Assembly (NCBI GenBank): GCA_949317995.1
Contig: OX439044.1
Span: forward strand, 31,258,733-31,322,732
DNA from: Acholoe squamosa
Lineage: Eukaryota > Annelida > Polychaeta > Phyllodocida > Polynoidae
Direction: 5' to 3'
DNA: 64,000 bases
Made by a program: the position numbers and the translations under genes. Positions 37,737 through 49,563 of the stretch are shown here, piece after piece. The notes beneath the pieces were generated by a model. That model was given only the letters and a program-made list of their open reading frames with translations, searched no databases and was not told the DNA's origin. Within the stretch, counting starts at the first letter, position 1. Every line of letters begins with the position of its first letter.

Positions 37737-37966
37737 CCCGTAAATCCTCGCATATTGGACGTCCCTCGTGTATAGGACGCCCCTTACATATAGGGCGCAC
37801 CCTGAGTTAGTCAAAGTCCTATAGGACACAGCTAGGGTCAAATTTTGGTCATTTTAGTACAGTGTTATAGGGAAACATCCTCGCCTATAGGACACACCCT
37901 GAGTTTGGGTGAAGATGATGTAAATCTGGTGTATTAGCCGGATCTTATACACGAGGATTTACGGTA
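37737..37966. mobile_element. GTATAAG-family MITE, second full-length copy
   Basis: Left end CCGTAAATCCTCGCATAT, right end TATACACGAGGATTTACGGTA. The interior repeats TATAGGACGC. Same architecture as 28959-29191 with diverged interior. Confidence 0.75.
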
Positions 37967-38622
37967 TGTCAATAAGGCATTGAAAATCGCCAATATTTGT
38001 ACATCCATAGACGTTTCCATGGAGTTCACCCACCAGAAAAGTCCTCATGTAAACCACACTGTCACCTGATGTGAAGAAATCCATTATCCCTCAAACAAAA
38101 TTACTATCCTTAAACTGACAATCTCTCTCTTCTAAGTTAACCCTTTCGTGGCCAGAATTATTTTGAGAAAGCTGCTTTATTTAACAAACTTGACATAGTA
38201 CCTTCTTTTCTATTTTGGTGAGAAAGAGACCATAAATAAGCTGCAGTGCTGTATATCCTAAAGGGCCAGGTTGCATCCCTCTGCTGAAAGCATTCTGTAC
38301 CCAATATCAGATTAATCAGGTTATTTAATGGGGTTACCTGTATACAGGAGATAGATGGACCATTTGGGTTGTAGGGGGCCCCTTGTGAGCTCATCATTTG
38401 CCTATGTTTAATCAAATCAATTCAAATTTTAAAGTTTTTATTGCAAACATCAAGCCCATGGTCTCCCGGCATGGTCTTCAGTTTGTAATATCAGAATGTT
38501 CTGCTTAGGATTCTCAGAAAAGCTGGTGGAATACATGTATGAAGGACCTCACATTTTGAAAAGAAATTTAAGACTGATCAAAAAGTGGCTGTTAAAGGAT
38601 TTAATCATTTAAACTAGTCATC

Positions 38623-41600
38623 ATGGGCGACAGGGAATCAGGACAGTCTGCTCCAAGCAATACCAGAGGAGAGTTTTCAATCATAAGCTCCACGTGGAAT
38701 GATCAGAGGGAGCGATGCCATATTATAAAGAATGTGACAGGGATCAGTGTAGCCTTCATGCTAAACTTTACAGCCTTCTCTAGCATGCACAACCTTCAGA
38801 GCAGCCTCAACCTAGCTGAAGGCCTGGGGACAGCTGGGTTAAGTACTATCTATGCAACACTTGTTATCTCCATCCTATTTCTTCCATCACCTGTAATCAC
38901 AGCAATTGGGTGTAAATGGACCATGGTGCTAGGTGTTGTACCCTATGTCATCTACATGGCTGCAAACTTCTACGCCACCTGGTGGACCATTATGCCAGCT
39001 GCAGCTTTGCTGGGCACCGGGGCTGCCCTCTTGTGGACAGCACAATCCAAACAGCTCACGATATTGGGAACAAGGTATGCTGAGCTGACTGGCTCTGAAC
39101 CTGAGGTTTATGTCACAAGGTTCTTTGGACTTTTCTTCATGAGTTTTCAGTCATGTAAGTATGTGCTATTTCCCGGGTATGCTTCAGGAATATATAGACC
39201 GTAACGTTCTTGATAGCGAATTGGAGGGGAGGCAATGGCTTGTGCTATCTATAATCTAAGTCCTGTAATTGCTAAAACAATGCTATAGGTGGTCTAGGCA
39301 ATAACTTTGCTTTGAACATGGTCAACGTTAGAAGTGACAGTTAATGTTATCAATCATGTATACAAAGACCCATTAGTTATCACAAACAGAATATCACATT
39401 GGTTACATATCAATAGGCTCACATAGCTAATCACACCACCTGTCTATATGAAAACAAAACTGCAGCAACCTTTCTTTATCTATTTCCCTACAGCTTTGAT
39501 TTGGGGTTCCCTTGTTGCTGCATTTACCCTCTTTTCTCGCCCAGAGGGAGAGGCATTATTCCCACATGTCCCAAATAGCCAGTTAGAGCAGTGTGGTGCA
39601 GCATGGTGTGGAGACAGTACTGCCAGTACCAACAACACTAACCTACAGCCTCCTGATGTCAGTAAGGTAGGTCAGTTACATTACATTAAACTCTTCATAA
39701 GGGGAGGCATTGTTTTTAGCAAGACTATTTCTGATAATGTATCAAGGAATCGAGTGAGTGAGTGAGTAATAGATGTTTAACGCCATTTCGACAGCTAAGG
39801 TCATATTCATGGCGAGAACGACATTACACAATTTCACAGAGGAATGTGCACCACACACATCTGAGGGGATAGGAAAGAGGAGATATAGACCCTTTTAAGT
39901 GGGCTAGGGAAGCCCTATCAAGGAATCGCTCATGGTCTTCGCACTCCCTTCAAAATGTCACTTCACATATTTAACTTTAAGTGTTTCCAAATCACTGAAA
40001 TCTAACTTTTCTTTATTTCCTCTCAAATAACAGATCTACACCCTATGTGGTACCTTTACAGCACTAAGTGTCTTGGCCCTTACAGTGCTGGTCTTCATAG
40101 TTGATGGAAGAAAGCCTAGTACTAATGAGCCTCAACAGACACAGCAATGCCAGTTATCATGTGGACTGGCTCTGGCGACAGTCAAACACCTCCGCCACAA
40201 GAAACAGCTCCTCCTCATCCCCCTGACTACATATAGTGGCTTAGAACAAGCCTTCTTATCGGGAGATTTTACTAAGGTATATATCTGCATAACTCCCATT
40301 GTGATCCATACTCTAGATTTTCCAACGTTTTACTCCAACTACACCAGGAGGTTGTGTTCAAGTGATCTTTATCAGTCTGAACCCACATTTCTTTTCTTGG
40401 CCAATTAATGTTTACCAATATCATTTGACTACCATTTGCTTACAGGCTTATGAAATATGTGGGGTTCATCTCTTTATTGGAGATGCCCTTGGGCATCTCC
40501 ATTTAAGACCTGACAGGCTTTATGTATCGTCAAAAATTGACCAGTGAAACGACCTGGCTGCATCTGGGCCGTGTATACTGCCTGGTCAAGGCTCAGCAGT
40601 GTCAGATAGCCAGCACATTGAATTACATACATGAACAACGACCTGGCTGCGTCTGGGCCGTGTGTACTGCCTGGTGACGCCTCAGCAGTGTCAGATATAG
40701 CCAGCACATCGAATTAAATACATGAACAACGACCTGGCTGCTTCTGTGCCGTGTGTACTGCCTGGTTGAACACGTATTGGAACGAGGATTAACCCTGATT
40801 TGATATAAACACTCCCAAAGGGTCAGCATGATGCTCCAATGAAGTGCTGGTGAGCAATCTCGCCAGCACTGGTGCAACATTGTCAATATGCAGTGGCACT
40901 GTAAAAAACCTGTGATGAATTTACAGTGCCCCTCTCTACACTGTAAAAAGTGTGTATTGAACTTTTGCTGTCCCTCCCTACACTGTAAAAAGTGTGTGTA
41001 GAACTTACACTTGCCCTCCCTACACTGTAGAAAAACATGTGTTGAACTTACACTGCCCCTCCCTACACTGTAAAAATGTGTTAACCTTACACTGTTCCTC
41101 CCTACACTGTAAAAAGTGTCTGTTGAACTTTTGCTGTCCTTCCCTACACTGTAAAAAATGTGTGATGAACTTACACGCTCCTCCCTACACTGTAAAACAC
41201 CTGCGTTGAACTTACACTGTCCCTCCCTACACTGCAAAAAACAGGTGTTGAACTTACACTGTCCCTCCCTACACTGTAAAAAGTGTGTGTTTGAACTTTT
41301 GGTGTCCCTCCACGCACTGTAAAATCTGTGTGTTGAACTTACACTGCCCCTCCCTACACTGTAAAAAAGACATGTGTTGAACTCAGACTGTCTCTCCCTA
41401 CACTGTAAAAAATGTGTGTTGTACTTACACTGTTCCTCCCTACACTGTAAAAAACAGCTGAATAATTTCACATTGATGGGCGTCTCCTTAGGACTGAGTC
41501 CTTCACCTGTGACATTTTTTTCTTAGTGTAAGAATCATGTGTTCAATGGTGTAATTTACCTCATCTTATTTTCAGGGCTATGTGAGTTGCACACTCAGTA

Positions 41601-42597
41601 TCTGGGCGGTGGGTTTGACTCTAATTGCATATGCTACAACCAACACCATCTGCTGCCTGCTTCTAAGTCTCTCTGCCAAACACATTAAAAGGACACACAT
41701 ATTCTCAATTGGTGAGTTACCTTCATTATCTACCTCTATTGAATGGATTATTTATTAAACCTGAATCAAAATTAACGGTTAATCATAAAATGTTTTATCC
41801 TGCAGGAGCTGTTCTCCACCTTGGTGCCCAGGTGACATTGTTGCTATGGAAACCAAACACTCAGCAGTTGGCAGTGTTCTTTGTTTTGGCTGGAATCTGG
41901 GGAGCTGCTGATGCAGTATGTAATTCCCAGCTTAATGGTAGGCCATACAAAAAGGAATAATTTTTCTTCCATCCCCTTCCCTTTTTTAGGTTGCATGGAA
42001 AGCGGACCCGGTGACATAACAATCAAATAACAATGACTGTAGAGCTCCGAATTTTTATCAAACACATACAATCATTATTTATGTTTGGAAAGTTTGAATC
42101 TCTGGAACCCCTCATCGAATTCAAGCTCGCATAAATGTAAGCATCTGATAGGGCATTACTAGGCTCTCTCTACAGCAGTATTGAGATTTACATGTAAAAC
42201 TATTGAAAGAATACACGGTCCTTCTGAGGAACTACTAAATTCACAACACAACAACGTAACATTCATCTCCTAATTGTGTATAATTCACAATTTGAAAGCA
42301 CCAGTTTGTCAGATTTAAGATAATAATGAATCCTTCACATGTACTTACCTCTTTATTTCAGCTATGTATGGTTGTATCTTTCCTAATGACCTTGAGGCGG
42401 GATTCTCCAACTATCGGCTTTGGGAATCGATTGGTTTTGTGGTAGCTTTTGCCTACAGCAGTTACCTATGCACCTATATCAAACTCTACATTCTTATAGC
42501 CATGCTGGTTGTGGGGATGGCAGGATTCTTTATTGTAGAAATTGGAATGAGGGGGCATAAAGTAACACATGCTGGTGAAACAGTTGGGTCTAATTAA
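38623..42597 (+). CDS. unc93a: UNC-93-like (UNC93A) multi-pass membrane protein, complete
   Basis: Member of the UNC-93 branch of the major facilitator superfamily. C. elegans UNC-93 modulates a two-pore potassium channel; UNC93A itself has no settled transport substrate. Six exons: 38623-39154, 39494-39666, 40034-40276, 41576-41711, 41806-41937, 42362-42597, total 1452 nt, 483 residues. All junctions are GT-AG and phases match (1,0,0,1,1). The start ATG is preceded by an in-frame TAA about 24 bases upstream. About eleven hydrophobic segments are visible. Family hallmarks are QLLLIPLTTYSGLEQAFLSG (third exon) and the later GIWGAADAVCNSQLNAMYG. A luminal/extracellular loop in exon 2 carries N-glycosylation candidates (NNT) and cysteines. 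The length is close to that of vertebrate UNC93A. The gene converges on the peroxidase gene, with stops 1.76 kb apart. Intron 3 holds two tandem arrays. Confidence 0.94.
39750..39925. repeat. Possible SINE-type insertion in UNC93 intron 2
   Basis: Begins with GAGTGAGTGAGTGAG, then ATGTTTAACGCCATTTCGAC and GGTCATATTCATGGCGAG. Similar words head interspersed repeats in several marine invertebrate genomes, from general knowledge rather than any search. There is a repeated CTATCAAGGAATCG / GTATCAAGGAATCGA at its two edges (39742 and 39915), which looks like a target-site duplication. Confidence 0.5.
40548..40765. repeat. About 90-bp tandem repeat, 2.4 copies
   Basis: Units begin AACGACCTGGCTGC at 40548, 40637 and 40728, with TCAGCAGTGTCAGATA and GCCAGCACAT inside. 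Intron 3 of the UNC93 gene. Confidence 0.9.
40895..41463. repeat. 42-bp minisatellite, about 14 copies
   Basis: Core CCCTCCCTACACTGTAAAAA followed by a variable GTGTGTTGAACTTACACTGT. The period is a multiple of three and stop-free on the minus strand, giving a 282-codon repetitive frame (41471 to 40623, motif LQCREGQ) that is most likely not a gene. It lies within UNC93 intron 3. Confidence 0.93.
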
Positions 42598-43564
42598 ACT
42601 TATCAAATGGGAGTTGGATTGCAGAGTGTCTCATGGAGGGTATTTCAGAATGTGCTGATGTCCTTAAGAAGGGCAAGAGCAGTATGCGCCTAGCGGCCAT
42701 CCTGAGAACTAGTGCATTCTCCTCAATTATGAGGAATCTGTCACTTTTTGAAGAAAGTTTCTATCATTATTAGTTCAAAAGCTATGTCTAGTAATATAAA
42801 TGTGCATTTTTATCAAGTTTGAAGAAACTTTGCCAAAAGACTACAAACCCCCCTCTACCCCCGCTGGCTGTAGTCCATAGGCTTATGCATTACCATTCCC
42901 ACCCCCTTGCATACACACTCATCTTGTGCAAAATGCAGCACTGAAAGCATATGATTTTATATTTTTATCTTGATGAACAGATGTCAATAGACATATTAAA
43001 TTTTGTTGTTTTTGAAAAGAAACTGTTTGTCCAGTTTTGAAATTATTCACCAAAGTTCCTCCAAAATCCCAAATGTCTAGATGTCAGCCCATTGGACTCA
43101 ATGCTAAAGCATTCTACAAACGATGGCTAGTACCGAAGAAATTAGCATTGCTACCCCAACTTTTTATTCCACATTTCAATTCCACATCATGTAAGGAACA
43201 AATGTTTCAAGTTATAAGGAAATCCTTTGTCAATTAATAGGCGCTCTGAGCGAGGTCGCCAGAATCTAATGATCCACCCTAAATGAACTGCCTTATTTTG
43301 TATTCAGCCAAGAACTGTGCCAGGCAGTCATTATAACTCTCATGCCCAATCTGTTAAGATTTACTTTAAAAAATAATGTTAACATACATCTTCATATACC
43401 GTTTTGCCATAGCCCATATGCCTAGAGGGATTCATATCTATATGGGTATCATTGCTTTCTGCTGTTAACAAAAGGTGTCAGTATAGTGAACCAAAACATT
43501 ACAGTTGCCCTCTATTGCTGTACAATTGAAATCGACGTCACACAGTTATTGTGTAATTTTACCT

Positions 43565-43842
43565 TTTATTGAACCTATAACGTGTTTCATTAAGTCATAT
43601 AATTATTTGAGAGGACAACAATGGTATGAACATATAAAAACAAAGTGTGTTTATAGGATACATTGATTATAGCAAAATGGTAGTCATGGCCCATCTGGCA
43701 TATTGGGAAATATATAAACATATATACATATAGTTGCTGGTCCATAGAATGTAATCTTACATAGAGGTCTGTGTATATCAATGAATGCCATTAAAATCCA
43801 CAAAGTCAATGTTACTGCTGAAGTAATGAAATCGCCTTTATT
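43565..43842 (-). terminator. Candidate poly(A) signals of the peroxidase gene
   Basis: Minus-strand AATAAA hexamers occur at 43842-43837 and 43570-43565, 520 and 790 bases past the stop codon. Either would keep the transcript clear of the convergent UNC93 gene. There is no transcript support. Confidence 0.35.
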
Positions 43843-44010
43843 TAGGGTCATATAAGGTACAGTCAGCAACATGTTTTTTTCTACTCATGTACCCTGCATC
43901 AATGCCATGATAAAATATGATAATTCGATAATACATGTAGTACGTTTTGTAACTAAAAATAAAAAGAATACTGATCGTATAACCGGACATATCATATTAG
44001 ATTCTAGATA

Positions 44011-44146
44011 CAATCATATATTACATTACTTACATTGTATGAAAGAATAACACCAACTACTAATCATATATTACATTGTATAAAAGAATAACACCAACTA
44101 CTAATCATATATTACATTGTATAAAAGAATAACACCAACTACATAC
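44011..44146. repeat. 41-bp tandem repeat, three copies
   Basis: TAATCATATATTACATTG then TATAAAAGAATAACACCAAC. Exact copies start at 44061 and 44102; a first copy with an insertion precedes them. Located just past the peroxidase stop codon, probably in its 3' UTR. Confidence 0.9.
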
Positions 44147-44360
44147 CTCTATGTGTTAGCTCTTTAAATAATGATACAGTGATACCCATACAGTAAAACA
44201 TTTCAAAGCATTCCTATAATTATGATATGACAATGCATTATAGTCACGAATAGAAAAATGAGACTTTAGAAGCTACTATTTCAGCTTAACCACGTCATCT
44301 GACTGAAGTTGCTACAGGAATCAATGATCATGCTAACCTGAAAAAAAACTATTATATGTC

Positions 44361-45279
44361 TCAGCCATAGGAACCAAAACCTCTATTAGAGAACCGCCTG
44401 CCTATAAAGGCATCAGACCGCCTACGTTCTACTACTTCTAGTCTCCTGCAGTCTCGGGTAGGGCATCTTATGTCCTTCCAGAGGGAGAGGTCGATCTGGG
44501 GTAGTTCATGGCAGTAGACAAGTTCATTGTCATGTCCCAGCTTGGATTTGTACACCAGGTCAAAGTCCCATGGGCTGCTCACGTCACCAAAACTAAATTG
44601 CGAAAAAATGAATATAATTATAAGGACTGCATGATTCGTCTATAGCACCGTGTTCACTTGGCATCACGAGACTGCTCAATTGCATTGGTGACACTGCATT
44701 GGTGTTGTATTGTGCCACTTACAAATGTAAACAGACAGAGATAATACATTCTGCCGAAAGCGTTGATTAATTCAGCGCCTTCAAACGCTTGTAAGTAGTA
44801 TAGAGAGTGCGGTAATATACAGCAGGCAACAGTCCTAGCGGCACAGCCAGGGCTTCTTACTTTGTTGGCGATCCGCTTCTGAACACTACACAATACCGAG
44901 ACAAAACTGTATAATTATGATGAACAATATGTTAACTAGACAAGACTAACAAGAGGACCTCCGGTACTTACAGTTGCTTGGCCTTTGACTTTGGATGCGC
45001 CAATACGTTAGGCTGCATCTTTACCGCATTATCAAGGTTATCGCACATCACACGAGCCATAGTTATTTTTCTAATGCTTTGCAGTTGGGCTGGAAACATC
45101 ATAAAGAAAGGTTGGTTATCGCAAGTCAGTGATTGTAATAAAAAAAACCGCTGTGGTACAAAGCAGTTATCCCTACAGAATTGCTATTCTGAATCTTGTG
45201 CATCGTCTTTGGTAGAATAGGGCCTTACTACTGGTAGCTCTTCGGGGGAGGACTAATTCTAGTTTCCCCATTCCTCTTG

Positions 45280-45377
<98 letters not shown>

Positions 45378-48300
45378 CATAGAAAAATGTAGTTAACATA
45401 ATGTTCTGTGTGTATTCTGTGTTGTCGTTTTGTGTGTGTGTGTTTTTTTTTGTTTTCCTTCTCTAAAGCAGACCTCTACTGCCCAAGGTTGATGCCGGAG
45501 AGCATGCAATTTATGGTCAATCATTGCTATCGTTCATTATAAGAGAGCTTAACATTGCCATTCCCACAATATAGAAAAATAATCAGTGCTCAGCATACCC
45601 CGAGTAAAGCCATTTGGTTCCTCCTCATGCCAGAAACGGTCCCCAAACCGGGCCCTATGATGCTGTTCACTATTAAGACAGGCGAAGGTGGGTCCAGACA
45701 GGTCTCCAGGGTGTGGGGTCTCCATCATGCCGCCCACAAACAGGTCTACATCATCTACATGGTGGTACAGATGGGCAAGGTGTTCACGTATATCGTAGGG
45801 GATGTCCACAAACTCATCAAAGCTTACTTTGGCGTAAGACAGGCCACACCACCTACGCCACTCATTATAGCCTGGAATCATATAGGACAAGGAGGAAGGA
45901 TTTAGTGGTGTACATTGTCGTTTTATTAGGCCCTATTTCTCTGATCTCAGTTCAGCAGCTTACAAAATCATCATGGGTGTATCACATTTTTGAGTGGAAG
46001 TGAAGATCTACATGTAAAGAAATGATAATTTAACAGTAACACACACTGCCACACTCATTTTACCTTCCAACTCACCTCCATAGACCCTCTCCTGTTGATC
46101 TATGATACCAATACTCTCATTGTTCTCAGTTTTTTTTTTACAATGACTGTCAATTTAGTCTATAATATATGTTCTTCGAAATAAGTATAGCCCTCTACAG
46201 AAACCCCTATCACATTGAAAATGTCCTACCTGGTAAGCCGTGGTCTCTGCCCCTGTTAATATCAATAGAAGCCAAGTCTCTGGCTGGAGCATCCTCTTTC
46301 TCAGCATCAAAGCTACGTGTCAGTTGCTTGTTATAGAAACTATCAGCACCCTCTGCCGACATTGACGTCATGCCAAAGACCATGGCATCAACAGGGGTTA
46401 CCTTTTTGTTCATTGATTTATACAGGAGGGTAGGGTTGTTAAATGCAACCTAGAAACATAAAGTCACACATGTACCTCTGCGTGTTTAAGAGAGAAATCA
46501 GTTGCACTAAATTGGACTCATATATATGCATACAGAGAAAACTGTGGGGTGATCGTAGAGAGTAAAATGTTCCCGCATTAGGATCTATATCCAAGATAGG
46601 AAAGTAGTGCCAATGGCCTCATCCCAAAGATTTAACCTACACAATCATTACATTAAAATTGCAGTATGTTAATCCAGCTATGTAGAATAACGAGCAATGT
46701 ACAACGATTAGCATGCATCCACGCCAACAAAAGAAATTGTATTGTGTTGTATGACACTGGTCCAAGGGTACGAAAAATTCTGGATTGTTTTCCAGGAGGT
46801 CATTTCATAAGGCACTACGATCCCAATGCTATTCCTGTGGCAGTTTTGGCATTTTGGCCTGACTGCTTGATGTGCCACTGCCCTGAATCATGAATTAGTG
46901 TCATCTGGTAAAGATTCTTGGCTTCTGAGAGGTCTCAGTATTTCATTAACCTATCCTAGATCTGTTAGATCATGCTACTTGAAATATACATTTTCATTGT
47001 CATTTGGCCTTAGGTATCAGATTCAAGAACGAGTATTAGAGGAGTGCAGTCCAACTTACGCCACCCATTGAGGCATTTTTATATATTTAAAAGTCCAACT
47101 TACGCCACTCATTGAGGCATTTTTATATATGTAGAAGTTGGGTTTGGCCAAGGGCACAACTGGAGGGACCTGGGAGTGACCAAACCGGAAGGAGGCAGTC
47201 ATGAAGACATTAGCTGTTGTAGCATCCAGCTCAGGGTTATAATCTAAAGATAAGTTATATAGTATAGCAATAATTCAGTAATAATCAGTATAGTATTCGG
47301 GACCCAAAATAGAGTTTTTCCCAATATCCTTTTTGGACTAGGAAAGATTTATGTTTTTTTTCTGTGAAAAGGCAGATATCTCAGGGAAGATTTACTACTT
47401 TTTTTTCTCTCTATGATACCCTGTTAGGGCAAGTACATAGTATATTAGTCTGATGATGTACTGTTATCAACAACTTACTTTGAGTATGTCCAACGTCATT
47501 CAATATCAGCCCCCAGTATTTCCTGTTTGCCTCTGATAGGAAGAGTGGTAGATACTCTCTGTACACGATATTCTGTGCGATAAAACATGCAAGAAGATAC
47601 GGCAAAGTAAAATAAAGGTTGTGTCTTCAAGTTAGGGCCGTGTCTTCTCAAATTGGGTGTGACTTTGATATTCTTACCATGACAACTCTATCCTCGGGGA
47701 GATGTTTTATCCAACCTAATGGGAACCGGTCAGAATGACCTTGTACTAAAAGCTGACAATGGCAACTACCACTTTTAATTCAAGTAAAAGGGCATTGTAG
47801 AGTGAAGTTAATCTCACCTGCCAGGTAGCTATGTTGATTTTTCTTGCCTCCAAGAAGATTCTGTCCTGTGTCCAACAGTGGCCGTTTAGTTTGTACAGTT
47901 CATGAGCTAGACGATTGTGCTGCCGGAGGAATATGGTGTGCATGACGGCGATAAGAGACTGCTCTTTTATCCTCAAATCTCCTGTACATTTGTCAAATAC
48001 ATGTATTGAATGTAAGGTAGACTTACCATAATTAAGACATAATACCTTGAGTTGGACGCGATTTGTAGTTGTTATTAATGCTAATGTATGTTGGGACCTT
48101 TGTGAAGTACACTACAATTTATGACGTTCAAGTGTTTTCTTTATCAGATCAAAACACAGAGGTTTTGGGCTTTTGGAGCATAGGATTTTTGTGGAATTTG
48201 ATCTTAAAGTGGCATAGTCCGATTTTTCTCATTTTTCAAATTCTATTCAAATTTGTTTTACACCATGTAATAACACCATAATTAGGGATTTGTGGACAAT

Positions 48301-48830
48301 TTATTGTTGCCTTTAGCTCATACGCACTTAAAAAGGGGGTCCCATGGACATTGTGCCATAGGCATTTTACAGTGTATTTCCAATGGATGGAGTTTTGGCA
48401 TGCATGTCAAAAGTAGGAAATGGGGTATAAATCTGACAATTCTTTGAAATATGAGCTTAATTATGAGGAAGGAGAGCCACTAAAGTAGTCACCATAGGAA
48501 GTATGATCTATGTGAACATCCTGGTTCATTTTGGAGAAGATTGATTTTTTTGCCCCAACCATCGGACTATGCCACTTTAAGAATTGCTCTTAATTGGGAT
48601 TCCATACACACCTGCCTCAAAGCACTTGACCACGCGAGTTTTACCACGACACTCAATCCCATCAATTTGGGGCAATAGGGGCTTGCCCTTTATGCCTGGC
48701 AGGTCCAGGTCCAACTGTGAAGTTGTATTGAAGAAAGCAGTGAACCCTGAAGGAGAAAGGCTTTTTAAATATAACTATAATTGAGAATATTCCTTGTGAT
48801 TGCCAAAATATCATTCCGAGGAATTATTAC

Positions 48831-48909
<79 letters not shown>

Positions 48910-49483
48910 ATATTCAATGTCGTTATTCAACAGTTATCCTATATACCATCATTCTTTATTTTCTTCCCTACAGGAAACCTACCTCTTTTCTTTATTGGTT
49001 CCGATTCCCTGAGAGAAGCTCCATATATAGTGTGTAGGTCTAAATATGAAGTTACCTCGTTCACTTGCTCTTGTTGAACTGATGATGGAAATAAGAATTC
49101 AAGATTAATGGGGGAAAGGATTGATACAGTTTGCAGCATTCGTGTGTACAGTTATTCAGATGTCAGCGCACCACCATGCCTAACACAAGGTCTGTGGAAA
49201 GGGCTAATCGATACTTTAAACAAGAGAGATATACACATACAGTGTTTTGGAGATGGTTCACTGATAGACCGCAGGAACTTCAGGCAACGAGTTGGTTCGA
49301 AGTCAGGATCACCAAAGAACACGTCCATGGGGAAGCAGAGGTCTGAGGTACCAGGACCTCCACATTCATCACGACCACATTTACTTATTCCATTTTCATC
49401 ATCTACGAATAAGGAAAAATGACCATGATTGAAAAAAAACATGCATAATGTGGAGAAGGCGTTTATCACAATTGGCAGTGATC

Positions 49484-49563
<80 letters not shown>

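Larger units (their letters stand above)
33726..38600. other. Intergenic region between ephrin and UNC93 genes
   Basis: Holds MITE fragments (33.95, 34.62, 37.74 kb), a CCACCAGGGGG core near 33855, a duplicated GGACCTGCCCGACCTCCCT-like word (35600-35690), and a stretch rich in TGACAT words (37.05-37.27 kb). A minus-strand frame at 36614-36393 contains an EYVTCKMCK word discussed in the findings. No supported gene. Confidence 0.5.
42598..44360. other. Convergent 3' region of the UNC93 and peroxidase genes
   Basis: Stop codons of two oppositely directed genes bound this interval. It should contain both 3' UTRs. The peroxidase side has two AATAAA hexamers and the 41-bp tandem array. No clear AATAAA was seen on the plus strand for UNC93. 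Confidence 0.6.

Noticed and set aside
40895..41463. CRISPR array
   Set aside because: Repeats are directly contiguous without unique spacers and lie in an animal intron.
40623..41471. 282-codon minus-strand frame as a real gene
   Set aside because: Composed almost wholly of a 42-bp minisatellite whose period is divisible by three; no family resemblance.
45549..46003. Plus-strand frames of 96-116 codons opposite a peroxidase exon
   Set aside because: They mirror the minus-strand coding exon 45871-45599, whose sequence is clearly peroxidase.
47050..47103. Use of the duplicated downstream donor as the main splice site
   Set aside because: It would shift the frame by 44 nt, whereas the upstream donor joins the next peroxidase exon in phase.
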